Below, piece after piece: positions 36,291 through 44,454 of a stretch of 64,000 nt of DNA (positions within the stretch are counted from its first letter, which is position 1; each line of letters opens with the position of its first letter). The translations under genes and the position numbers were made by a program. Below the pieces are notes generated by a model. It was not told where the DNA came from. It ran no database searches and saw nothing but the letters and a program-made list of their open reading frames with translations. The stretch covers positions 1 through 64,000 of the forward strand of contig JALNKM010000007.1 of assembly GCA_023268155.1 (NCBI GenBank), given 5' to 3'. The DNA comes from Candidatus Geocrenenecus huangii (GTDB lineage Archaea; Thermoproteota; Nitrososphaeria_A; Caldarchaeales; Wolframiiraptoraceae).

Positions 36291-37544
36291 TTGAGTGAAA
36301 AATATGATGTAGTAGTTGTGGGAGGAGGCCCAGCAGGTCTCTCAGTAGCTTACTTCCTAGCCGATAAGGGATATACCGTAGTAGTTCTTGAGAGGGGGCT
36401 GGAGCCGGGCTCAAAGAATGTTTTCGGAGGAAGAGTATACAGCTATCCGCTAGACAAGTATTTTCCAGGATGGAGAAGAGATGCACCTATTGAGAGATGG
36501 GTTAGGAGGGAAATGCTCTCGATACTTTGTAGAGAAAACATGGCGAGTATAGGATACCAGTTGAGTAGGAAGCCAGATGGGCACGATAGTTTTACAGTAT
36601 TTTTAAGCAGGCTCCTCAAATGGATGGCGTCAAAAGTAGAAGAGAAGAATGTTCTTCTTGCATCGAATGTAAGAGTAGATGAGATGCTGTTTAGAGATGG
36701 CGTAGCATGCGGTGTAAGAGCCGGCGAGGATAAGATTGAAGCAGAATACGTAGTCATAGCTGAAGGTGCCAACACGCTTCTCCTAGAGAAACATGGATTG
36801 AGAGGAAGACCCTCTCCTAGAGATATTGCTGTAGGTGTAAAAGAAGTTGTAAGAGTCGGTAGAGAAAAGATAAATGAGAGATTCGGCCTAGGAGACGAGG
36901 AAGGTTTAGCGCAGTTCTTGATTAGCCCGGTCTTCGGAGGAGGGTTCATATACACTATGAAAGAGTACGTCTCTGTAGGAGTAGTCTATAGACTTTCCTT
37001 TAACAACCACGTAGAAGGAAAAGACGTTATAGAAGAGTTGAGGATGCACCCCGAAATCTCTAAACTATTAGAAGGTGGAGTTCCGGTTGAATACTCTGCG
37101 CACATAATAAGAGAAGGAGGGTACAAGGACTTAATGAGCAAACCGTATGGGAAGGGATACGTAGTAGTTGGAGACGCAGCTGGACTAATACTGAATACAG
37201 GGTTTACCGTGAGAGGAGTAGACCTGGCGATAGAATCTGGAAGGCTGGCAGCAGAAGCCATAACGAAGACTTCACCAGGGGAAGAATTATCGATCTACAT
37301 GGACCTTTTACGAAGGAGTGGAATAATCGATGCCCTGAAGAAATTTAAGAATGTACCCAAGATACTATCCAATCAGAGAATTTATGTAGAATATCCCGAT
37401 CTAATCTGCAAATTACTGGACAATATATATTCTGTAGACGAATTCCCAGAAACACTTAATGAATCACTAAAAAAAGCAGTAAAAGGGAAAACCTCAATTA
37501 TCAGGTTACTGCTTGACCTACTGATGACGGTGAGAAGCTTGTGA
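36291..37544 (+). CDS. fixC: FixC-like ETF:quinone oxidoreductase flavoprotein
   Basis: 417-residue flavoprotein. The FAD dinucleotide motif VVGGGPAGLSVAYFLADKG is at 10-28, and the second FAD-contact segment GYVVVGDAAGLILNTGFTVRG comes in the C-terminal half. The family passes ETF electrons to membrane quinone. It starts from a TTG and ends 4 bases inside the FixX-like gene. Confidence 0.93.
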   Translation: MSEKYDVVVVGGGPAGLSVAYFLADKGYTVVVLERGLEPGSKNVFGGRVYSYPLDKYFPGWRRDAPIERWVRREMLSILCRENMASIGYQLSRKPDGHDSFTVFLSRLLKWMASKVEEKNVLLASNVRVDEMLFRDGVACGVRAGEDKIEAEYVVIAEGANTLLLEKHGLRGRPSPRDIAVGVKEVVRVGREKINERFGLGDEEGLAQFLISPVFGGGFIYTMKEYVSVGVVYRLSFNNHVEGKDVIEELRMHPEISKLLEGGVPVEYSAHIIREGGYKDLMSKPYGKGYVVVGDAAGLILNTGFTVRGVDLAIESGRLAAEAITKTSPGEELSIYMDLLRRSGIIDALKKFKNVPKILSNQRIYVEYPDLICKLLDNIYSVDEFPETLNESLKKAVKGKTSIIRLLLDLLMTVRSL

Positions 37545-37822
37545 AGAGGATGAGCGTCGAGGAGAGGCTGGCATTAACGAAGTTCGAGGTTCACAGTGAA
37601 CCACACATAATCTTGAGAACCGAGAAGTGTAAAACATGCAGCTTCAAGATCTGTGTATCTTCATGCCCCGCAGGATTGTACACGTTGAATGAATCTGGAG
37701 AAATACAATTTACATATGAAGGATGCTTAGAATGCGGTACGTGTAGAATAGTTTGCCCAGAGAATGCTATTGAATGGAATTATCCACCTGGAGGATTCGG
37801 GGTCCAATACAAGTTTGGGTGA
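37541..37822 (+). CDS. fixX: FixX-like ferredoxin
   Basis: 93-residue ferredoxin with two cysteine sets: Cys30, 33, 38, 42 and Cys62, 65, 68, 72 (CLECGTCRIVCP). It carries the iron-sulfur part of the ETF:quinone oxidoreductase. The internal ATG (MSVEERLALTKF) is a plausible alternative to the GTG. Completes the EtfBA-FixCX set. Confidence 0.93.
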   Translation: MKRMSVEERLALTKFEVHSEPHIILRTEKCKTCSFKICVSSCPAGLYTLNESGEIQFTYEGCLECGTCRIVCPENAIEWNYPPGGFGVQYKFG

Positions 37823-37843
37823 ACGGCTAGATAGTGACCGTGG

Positions 37844-38506
37844 ATGCTGAAGGCTGAAGAATTTCTCGAGATAATAAGGGTACTTGAAGATAGATATCGA
37901 GTACATCTTCCTGAACATGTAAGAGAAGACCCCTTCAGAATACTTATCGGGACGATACTGTCCCAGCGGACCAAAGACGAGATGACGGATAAGGCCTACG
38001 AAGCACTCTTCAAAGAATATCCTACAGCTGATTCCTTAGCAAAAGCATCCGTGAAAAAGATTGAGAAGCTGATCAGGCCGGTGGGGTTCTATAGAGTCAA
38101 GGCTAAGAGAATAAGAGAGATTTCAAGAATAATTCTAGAAAGATATTCAGGAGCAGTCCCTAAGGATCGTGAAGAATTATTGAAGCTTCCAGGCGTAGGG
38201 GATAAGACAGCAGATATAGTATTGTCGTTCGGATATGGGTTGCCTGAGATCGCTATAGATACCCATGTGGAGGCAGTAGCTAAAAGACTAGGGATAGCGG
38301 ATGAAAAAGATAGGTATGTGGAGATTAAGAAGAAGCTTGAAGAAATAACGCCGCCAGAAAAACGCTCGATCTTGAACAGCATCCTCGTACCCTTCGGTAA
38401 AGAGATCTGTAAGAAGCCTAGGCCAAGATGTAGTATCTGTCCAATAAGCAATTTCTGCGCATATTTTAAGAAAATGCAATCGTCAGCAAGAATGCAGAGC
38501 TTATAG
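37844..38506 (+). CDS. nth: Endonuclease III (DNA glycosylase/AP lyase)
   Basis: 220-residue base-excision repair enzyme for oxidised pyrimidines. The helix-hairpin-helix LLKLPGVGDKTADIVLSFG carries catalytic Lys121, and Asp139 follows in IAIDTHVEAV. The [4Fe-4S] loop has Cys189, 196, 199 and 205 (C-x6-C-x2-C-x5-C). It follows the Fix genes by 21 bases but is not functionally linked to them. Confidence 0.96.
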   Translation: MLKAEEFLEIIRVLEDRYRVHLPEHVREDPFRILIGTILSQRTKDEMTDKAYEALFKEYPTADSLAKASVKKIEKLIRPVGFYRVKAKRIREISRIILERYSGAVPKDREELLKLPGVGDKTADIVLSFGYGLPEIAIDTHVEAVAKRLGIADEKDRYVEIKKKLEEITPPEKRSILNSILVPFGKEICKKPRPRCSICPISNFCAYFKKMQSSARMQSL

Positions 38507-38632
38507 TTGAATCGGGGAAAACACTGCATTTCTTAAACAATTTTTCTACAAAAATAACTATATGAATCCCCTAAATATTTATTGAATAGAGTTAGATAAT
38601 TGGAGAGGGATTAGAAGCGGTGGAGAGAAGTA

Positions 38633-39292
38633 ATGGTTAAATTAAATATCGTTGAGGAGGATGAGAAGTCTATAAAAGTTGAGCTTGAAGGTTTACCGCT
38701 AGCTGTTGCGAATACGTTGAGGAGATTTGTGATAAACGAGGTGCCGACGATGGCTATTGAAGAGATCCTGATAATAGAGAATACCTCTGCTATGCCTAAC
38801 GAGGTTCTAGCTCATAGGCTCTCATTGATACCCTTCATCTCCGATATAGATAGGTACGTGGCCCCCGAGGAATGTGATTGCGGAAGCAAGCTTGGATGTG
38901 AGAAATGTGTCGTAAGGTACGTGGTGAGGGCTGAAGCAGTAGATGAGCCGGTGACAGTCTACTCGAAAGACATTATACCAGAAGACCCCTCAATCACAGT
39001 TAAACCTGTGAGCCCGAAGATACCTATAGTCAAGCTAGCGCCAAACCAGAGAATAGAGATAGAGCTTTACGTCCGGGTGGGGAAAGGTAGAAAGCATGCT
39101 AAATGGCAAGCAGCTATATCTTCCCTATACGAGAAGGATGGTGAACCAGGTAAGAGAATACTATTCATAGAGTCTATAGGATCTCTTCCCCCTAGGAGAA
39201 TACTTAAGGAAGCTGTAAATATCTTTAAGAAGAAAGTACAAGAACTAAACGAGAAGATACTAAGTGATATCGGGGGTCTTAGAGATGGTTAG
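38633..39292 (+). CDS. rpo3: RNA polymerase subunit Rpo3 (D)
   Basis: 219-residue assembly-platform subunit, homologue of eukaryotic Rpb3 and bacterial alpha. N-terminal KVELEGLPLAVANTLRRFVINEVPTMAIEE and HRLSLIPFISD are hallmarks. The inserted domain has Cys81, 83, 89 and 92 (CDCGSKLGCEKC), the position where some archaeal D subunits bind an Fe-S cluster. Overlaps uL18e by 8 bases, the conserved archaeal order. Confidence 0.97.
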   Translation: MVKLNIVEEDEKSIKVELEGLPLAVANTLRRFVINEVPTMAIEEILIIENTSAMPNEVLAHRLSLIPFISDIDRYVAPEECDCGSKLGCEKCVVRYVVRAEAVDEPVTVYSKDIIPEDPSITVKPVSPKIPIVKLAPNQRIEIELYVRVGKGRKHAKWQAAISSLYEKDGEPGKRILFIESIGSLPPRRILKEAVNIFKKKVQELNEKILSDIGGLRDG

Positions 39293-39647
39293 CAGGACAA
39301 AAACTATCAAACCCGGGTTCAGGAATATGATATTGTCGCAGATACCCGTTAAATTAAGGAAGAAGAGATTCTGGAGGAAGATAATCGAAGAAGCTGAAAG
39401 ATCTAGAAGAAGTAGGAGAGTGGTAAATCTATACAAGATAGACCGCTTAACAGATGACGGCGACGTTGTCTACGTGGTCGGAAAAGTGCTCGGCGCAGGA
39501 GAACTGTCTCATCAGCTAACCATATCAGCATTCTCCTTCAGTAAAAAAGCATACGAGAAGATAAAAAAAGCAGGTGGAACGATACTTACCATAGCCGAAT
39601 TCGCTGAAAAATACCCTAATGGAAGAAACGTAAAGATCATAGGATAA
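39285..39647 (+). CDS. rpl18e: Ribosomal protein eL18 (L18e)
   Basis: 120 residues. The ATG at 39285 is chosen over an in-frame GTG at 39264 because GGGGGT sits about 9 bases ahead and the protein then begins MVSRTKTIKPGF. GKVLGAGELSHQLTISAFSF is the family core. In other archaea uL13 follows directly; here a secreted-protein operon intervenes. Confidence 0.95.
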   Translation: MVSRTKTIKPGFRNMILSQIPVKLRKKRFWRKIIEEAERSRRSRRVVNLYKIDRLTDDGDVVYVVGKVLGAGELSHQLTISAFSFSKKAYEKIKKAGGTILTIAEFAEKYPNGRNVKIIG

Positions 39648-40147
39648 CTCGCAAAGCATGGTCTTGAATAAGAATGTCCCGAAACGTTGAGGAGAAAATA
39701 GCTGGAAGATGGTAAGAAAGCACCTTTAATATAAGATGCTTATAGAGGTGTAGCATATTATAGAGAATGCTTCGGAGTAGCTGTAAACGTTTCTAACTGG
39801 TATATACATAGGAGAAAATTCACGTAACATATTTTACTACAATTTTACCTGAAGACATCGAGAACATTAAAGAATGTGGCCAACTTAGGATGCAATGTAG
39901 AAAAGGATGTGCGGAATAGATCAACAAGAGAAGCTAAGCTTCTGTAAAGATACTGTTAAGTTTCTATATGCATCTCGAAGTAGAGAAAGTAATAAGCCTA
40001 AAGCAATCATGAACGATTTGAAAAGGTCAAGAGATTTTTAGATGAAGATGCAAGCAAACCTGGTGATTATTGAAATAATGTTAACAAGCATGACGAGATA
40101 CGTTTATTAATAGAGTTAACCCTTAAGGAAAGCATAGAGGTGGTTAC
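39648..40147. other. Intergenic region before the secreted-protein operon
   Basis: About 500 bases with stops in all frames and no supportable gene. Lysine-rich fragments in shifting frames between about 39.9 and 40.1 kb suggest eroded coding sequence, but nothing nameable. This is the break point between L18e and the inserted operon. Confidence 0.45.
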
Positions 40148-40558
40148 ATGAGGCGTAGGATATTATTGCTACTCCTATTGACGATCTTGACAGCGGTAGC
40201 AATAGCGTACGCAGCATCGCTCAGTGTAACCGCAGTAAACGAGCTTGGAGCGTCTCAACCAGTCCAAGTAAACTGCCCAGCTCAAGGTTGCACAATTAGT
40301 AGAATAGCGTGGAGATTAACAAGTAGCGCTCCGTATAATGTTGACGCAGCTAGAGTGTACTGGACTGCTACTTCTACTTCTAAAACATATACAGTCTGTG
40401 TAGAACTATACGAAACGGATGCTGGTTCACCAATATCATCCGGATGTACTACCACTCCAGGATCTAATACTAACCCCACAAACGTGGATCTTAATCCAAA
40501 CGTGGATCCAAGGCTCGTTAACTACGTTAGGGTAGTGATAGTTGATGAGACAACTTAA
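40148..40558 (+). CDS. Small secreted beta-rich protein, candidate filament subunit 1
   Basis: 136 residues with a clear signal peptide (RRRILLLLLLTILTAVAIAY, probable cleavage before ASLSVTAVNELG). The mature part is rich in Ser, Thr and Val with beta-strand patterning and four Cys. AARVYW, then YTVCVELYETDAGSPISSG and VDLNPNVD align with the next protein's SARIIW, YNVTVKVSLKDDYGNTISSG and IDLVPDVN, so the two are paralogues. First gene of an operon ending in a signal peptidase. Family unknown; resemblance to TasA/camelysin-type or archaeal bundling-pilus subunits is inferred from size, fold pattern and gene order. Confidence 0.7.
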   Translation: MRRRILLLLLLTILTAVAIAYAASLSVTAVNELGASQPVQVNCPAQGCTISRIAWRLTSSAPYNVDAARVYWTATSTSKTYTVCVELYETDAGSPISSGCTTTPGSNTNPTNVDLNPNVDPRLVNYVRVVIVDETT

Positions 40559-40570
40559 TCGTGGACATCT

Positions 40571-41110
40571 ATGAGGTTTGGACACCTGTCAAGATCCTCC
40601 ATTATTTTTTCTTTCTTGATAATCTCCCTTACAGTAATCTTAGGCATAACACTCTATGAAGCTTACTCCGTATACATATCTCTCCAAGAATCATCCATTC
40701 AACCTCTGCCAAGGAGAACGAGTATACAGTACGTATTCTCAAAACAAGGTTCCTCAAATGTATTTTTTGCAGAGGTAAGAAGTATTTCGCTTTCAACCTC
40801 CGGGACCACCATAACATCGGCCAGGATTATATGGTATAGACGTTTTCCTATTTGGATCGGATATAATGTTACCGTTAAGGTAAGCCTTAAAGATGATTAT
40901 GGAAACACGATATCTTCAGGGACATCAGGAACTGTATGCTATATTGGAAGAGGTCTTGTAACAAGTGATATAGATTTAGTTCCGGATGTAAATATTGACA
41001 GCGTAGCTAGAGTTGAGACCTCAATAGATATAGGTGGCGTATGCTGGGAGCTTCTTTTGACGGTCGAGCCGACTGAATCTATCGATGAGTCTGGGGAGGA
41101 GCAGGCATGA
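40571..41110 (+). CDS. Secreted or membrane-anchored beta-rich protein, candidate filament subunit 2
   Basis: 179 residues. An N-terminal hydrophobic helix (about 9-32) is without an obvious AxA cleavage site, so it may stay anchored. The rest is a beta-rich domain paralogous to the first protein, ending in an acidic tail (SIDESGEEQA). It could be an anchor or cap for the other two. The stop overlaps the next start by 4 bases. Confidence 0.65.
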   Translation: MRFGHLSRSSIIFSFLIISLTVILGITLYEAYSVYISLQESSIQPLPRRTSIQYVFSKQGSSNVFFAEVRSISLSTSGTTITSARIIWYRRFPIWIGYNVTVKVSLKDDYGNTISSGTSGTVCYIGRGLVTSDIDLVPDVNIDSVARVETSIDIGGVCWELLLTVEPTESIDESGEEQA

Positions 41111-41493
41111 GAACGATTATATTAATTCTAGTTCTTCTCTCTATAGCTGTTGCATACTCTGCAACTATCATCGTTACAGAGATATCCGAGATAGGAGGTA
41201 CAGATGCTGTGAAGGTAAGCAAATACAATATTAGAGTTATTAGCATCTCTATAGAAGTCTCAGGCGATGTTTACAATAACCGGATTACCTCGATCACTGT
41301 TAGTGTAGCTTCTTCTCATCCGGGATACTACAACGTTCAAGCAACTGTCATTAGTCGTCAGTGTACGGACGCAACTTCTTGGACAAACATATATCTTGAC
41401 TCTACACCTAGATCTCTTACGAGTAGCCTCTCGAATCAATGTCGTTACACCCCTCCTGGAGCAACAGTTGAAGTAAGAGGTGTTCCCGCTTGA
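41107..41493 (+). CDS. Small secreted beta-rich protein, candidate filament subunit 3
   Basis: 128 residues with a short signal peptide (MRTIILILVLLSIAVAYS) and a mature N-terminus ATIIVTEISEIGGTDAVKV. This parallels ASLSVTAVNELGASQPVQV of the first protein. The body is Ser/Thr-rich with two Cys. Overlaps the signal peptidase gene by 4 bases. Confidence 0.68.
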   Translation: MRTIILILVLLSIAVAYSATIIVTEISEIGGTDAVKVSKYNIRVISISIEVSGDVYNNRITSITVSVASSHPGYYNVQATVISRQCTDATSWTNIYLDSTPRSLTSSLSNQCRYTPPGATVEVRGVPA

Positions 41494-42143
41494 AGACGAA
41501 GCTTCTAGCAATCTTCATCATTACAGTAATAATCTTAACCTCTATTTCGCTGGTCGACGATTTGAGAATGTTCCGTATTGTTTCTCCAAGCATGGAGCCC
41601 GCTGTTCCGGTCGGCTCGCTCGTCATAGTATCTCAAACAGAGCCGATAGAGGTAGGGGACGTCGTCGCGTACGAGCTCGAAGTCTTAGGCAGGAAGTATA
41701 CGGTCGTTCACAGAGTAGTAGACATTGAGGATGGAGTATACATGGTGAAGGCAGACGTAGACGCTTCGGGTCTAGGAGAGAGAGTTGAAGCTGGAAGAAT
41801 TATAGGTAAAGCTGTACTAGTAATCCCCTATCTAGGATACTTGGCTGGAGCATTTATAGCCGTCCCAGCAATAATAATCCTAATCCCAATCATAGGCAAG
41901 AAAGGTGGATTAGGCTTCCCCGCAGCGGCATTCATATCTTTCCTACCATCCGTACTACCATTACAAGGCCTAGCATCTATCCTCGGTAACATATATTTCA
42001 CAACAATCATGGTTGGAGCAGTAATCGTTGGAAGAATAATAGAGCTTAAAGACGAAGATATGGCGGAAATAATCTACACGCTAGCTGCAGGAGTAAGCGT
42101 TGTAAGCATCAACGTACTGGAAGTAGTAAGATGGTTCGCCTAG
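41490..42143 (+). CDS. Signal peptidase I (S26B, SipW-like)
   Basis: 217 residues. One N-terminal membrane helix precedes the catalytic core: V-S-P-S-M-E-P with nucleophile Ser34, TVVHRVV with His74 in place of the bacterial Lys, and an Asp at about 89-91 (KADVD). The C-terminal half has about four further membrane helices. Ser/His-type peptidases of this kind are the archaeal/ER and SipW group. Its coupling to three secreted proteins suggests it is dedicated to them. Confidence 0.88.
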   Translation: MKTKLLAIFIITVIILTSISLVDDLRMFRIVSPSMEPAVPVGSLVIVSQTEPIEVGDVVAYELEVLGRKYTVVHRVVDIEDGVYMVKADVDASGLGERVEAGRIIGKAVLVIPYLGYLAGAFIAVPAIIILIPIIGKKGGLGFPAAAFISFLPSVLPLQGLASILGNIYFTTIMVGAVIVGRIIELKDEDMAEIIYTLAAGVSVVSINVLEVVRWFA

Positions 42144-42320
42144 CAGATCAACATAAATGCAACGATGACATCGTGAACATTTCTTGTAGCAAGAAGGATA
42201 CTTGGTCAATATGGATTAATGGATTAACCTGCATCGATGGTGATGAACAGTTTGCGGCACAGACGTGAAGACGAATATGCCGTCGAGAATATGAACATCG
42301 ATAGCTTCCAAGTCTAATCC

Positions 42321-42328
42321 TTATATAC
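42321..42328 (+). promoter_or_regulatory. TATA box of the uL13-uS9 operon
   Basis: TTATATAC is about 35 bases before the ATG at 42360, giving the ribosomal genes their own promoter downstream of the inserted operon. Confidence 0.5.
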
Positions 42329-42359
42329 AGGCTTCAGTAGAGAACGATTGAAAAAATAA

Positions 42360-42830
42360 ATGTTGGAGCAGGCAGCCTCAGTAAGAATAATCGTCGACGC
42401 AGAAAAGCAGAGACTAGGTAGGATGGCCTCTAGAATCGCGAAACTCCTACTCTCAGGAGTCGAGGTGGTAGTCGTAAACGCGGAGAAAGCAGTGGTTACA
42501 GGTAGCAAGACCGCTATCCTAGAGAGATATCTTAAGTTAATGAGGAGGAGGCAACTTACATCTCATAAAGTTATAAAAGTCTGGTATCCTAGAAAACCAG
42601 ACAGGATAGTTTGGTATACTATTGCTCGAATGCTCCCCCGCAAAAAGCCTAAAGGCAGAGAAGCATTAGGAAGATTAAAAGTATACATGGGTGTCCCTGA
42701 ACAATTCCAGAACATTGAAAAGGTAAAATTCAAAGATGCAGAGCTAGGAGACGGTGTAAGCAAGTCGGGGAGAGTATTGAGATACATGACTATAGGAGAG
42801 ATATCTAGAATAATAGGAGGTAGACAATAG
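42360..42830 (+). CDS. rpl13: Ribosomal protein uL13
   Basis: 156 residues. RLGRMASRIAKLLLSG, VVNAEKAVVTGSK and MLPRKKPKGREALGRLKVYMG are the L13 core. Ends one base before uS9, the conserved pair. Confidence 0.96.
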   Translation: MLEQAASVRIIVDAEKQRLGRMASRIAKLLLSGVEVVVVNAEKAVVTGSKTAILERYLKLMRRRQLTSHKVIKVWYPRKPDRIVWYTIARMLPRKKPKGREALGRLKVYMGVPEQFQNIEKVKFKDAELGDGVSKSGRVLRYMTIGEISRIIGGRQ

Positions 42831-42831
42831 A

Positions 42832-43230
42832 ATGGTTAAGCTTATGGGGCCATTCGTAGGTAGGAGAAAGACAGCTATAGCAAAACTATACATAAGACCT
42901 GGGAAGGGAAACATTTACATAAACAACCAACCTATAACCTACTTCGGAAACGAGATCATAAGAAACAAGATACTTACCCCGCTTTACCTAGATGAGAAAT
43001 TCTGGAAAAACCATGACTTCTACGTAAAAGTTGAAGGTGGAGGGGTAATAGCGATAGCAGATGCGGTATCCTTCGCATTAGCTAAAGCACTTGCTTCAAG
43101 AAGCGAGAACGTGGCCCAGAAGATAAAAGAATATAATAGAATACTGCTGGCTGGAGATCCCAGACAAACAGAACCGAAGAAGCCAAACAGATACTCTGCT
43201 AGAAGATTCAAACAGAAATCCTATAGGTAA
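42832..43230 (+). CDS. rps9: Ribosomal protein uS9
   Basis: 132 residues. GRRKTAIAKLYIRPGKG at the start, VKVEGGGVIAIADA in the middle, and the basic C-terminal tail KKPNRYSARRFKQKSYR that reaches the P-site tRNA. Rpo10 normally follows but is separated here by two genes on the other strand. Confidence 0.97.
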   Translation: MVKLMGPFVGRRKTAIAKLYIRPGKGNIYINNQPITYFGNEIIRNKILTPLYLDEKFWKNHDFYVKVEGGGVIAIADAVSFALAKALASRSENVAQKIKEYNRILLAGDPRQTEPKKPNRYSARRFKQKSYR

Positions 43231-43272
43231 TATTTTAGAGGAAGAGCTGGTTGATGAGTGTCTCCTAAGATT

Positions 43273-44454
43273 TTATAACTGAGTGCAGTTCAAGAAGGCC
43301 TCTGCATATTTGTAGAAATGGTCGGGAAAAACCAAGACCGATACACCATCTCGTTCAGAGAGCTTTTCTAGACCTGCTATTATAGCTCCAGAGCTTAAAC
43401 CTATGGGTAAACCATCCATACTGGAGACTTTCGTCAATCCCTCGATAGCTTCTCTCCTAGTAACATCGACCACATGGTCTATCTTTACATAGTGTATCCA
43501 TTTCATGCCTGTCTCCACTCTCCTCATACCCGGTATCGTCTCATCATTGGCTGGCTGAACACCTACGACCTCTACCTCATCCCCATACCTGTTCTTGAAG
43601 TAGAATGATATAGCACTCGCATGACCGGAGGTTCCAAGAGCGCAAATTATTCTTCTAGGTTTTAAACCGATACTCTTCAGCTGGTAGTCGAGCTCTTTAG
43701 ATGTATATCTTAGATGACATATGAAGTTAGCATCATTTTCGAACTGGTCGATATGTAGTGCATTATCTCTTATAGAATCCTGTCTTACCAAGTTTATGGC
43801 CTCTACAGTTAGTTGTTCTTGAACTCTAATGACCTCTGAGCCTAGAAGCCTTAGATAGATATCGCTACATCTCTGAACAGTCCTCGGAAGATATATCCTG
43901 GTTTTCAGATTAAGGCTCTTGCCTATGCATGATAAGGCTATGCCGGTATTAGTCGAAGAAGCCTCATAAATGGATCTAGTACCATGTAGAATCCTTCCAT
44001 TTTCTAATGCATCTATGATCATATACCAACCAATCCTATCCTTGATGCTATTACTGAAGGGGTTCAAGTATTCTAACTTGGCCCAAACTTCTCGTGAACC
44101 ACTCGATAAAGAATTCAGCCGGATTAAAGGAGTAGGCCAGCAAGCCTTGATTAATTCTGTATGATTTCTACAAACCTTCATCGGGTTAAAATCCAGGTCT
44201 TCACGGAATCCAAGATCTTCCAATGATAAATCGACTCTCTCTCTACAGTTTATCGATGCAGGGATAAATCGCACCCCTAAAATCTTCAAAGCATGAAATC
44301 TCTTGTAGTCTGCTAAACATACATTATACCCTTCATCCAGCTGGATCGTCTCGGTAACTCTACACGTCCTCAATAACTTGATAGCTTCATCGAGGAGCTC
44401 ACCTATAGGTGGTCTAGGAAGAGATCTAACATCTTCTATGGGTACTAACTTCAT
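43273..44454 (-). CDS. O-phosphoserine sulfhydrylase-type cysteine synthase
   Basis: 393-residue PLP enzyme. The Schiff-base Lys138 lies in NSIKDR, the substrate loop is EASSTNTGIALS, and the phosphate-binding CALGTSGH is near 271-278. Arg311/312 in PGMRRVETGMKW match the arginine region used for O-phosphoserine by the Aeropyrum enzyme, whose length (about 389) is similar. An N-terminal extension of about 90 residues resembles a degenerate SerK/ParB domain. It starts right after the SerK-like gene and would combine O-phosphoserine with sulfide to give cysteine. Confidence 0.88.
   Translation of the reverse strand: MKLVPIEDVRSLPRPPIGELLDEAIKLLRTCRVTETIQLDEGYNVCLADYKRFHALKILGVRFIPASINCRERVDLSLEDLGFREDLDFNPMKVCRNHTELIKACWPTPLIRLNSLSSGSREVWAKLEYLNPFSNSIKDRIGWYMIIDALENGRILHGTRSIYEASSTNTGIALSCIGKSLNLKTRIYLPRTVQRCSDIYLRLLGSEVIRVQEQLTVEAINLVRQDSIRDNALHIDQFENDANFICHLRYTSKELDYQLKSIGLKPRRIICALGTSGHASAISFYFKNRYGDEVEVVGVQPANDETIPGMRRVETGMKWIHYVKIDHVVDVTRREAIEGLTKVSSMDGLPIGLSSGAIIAGLEKLSERDGVSVLVFPDHFYKYAEAFLNCTQL

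Noticed and set aside
42238-42295. Possible C/D-box guide RNA (GTGATGA followed by TGAAGA)
   Set aside because: No convincing CTGA D or D' boxes at proper spacing.
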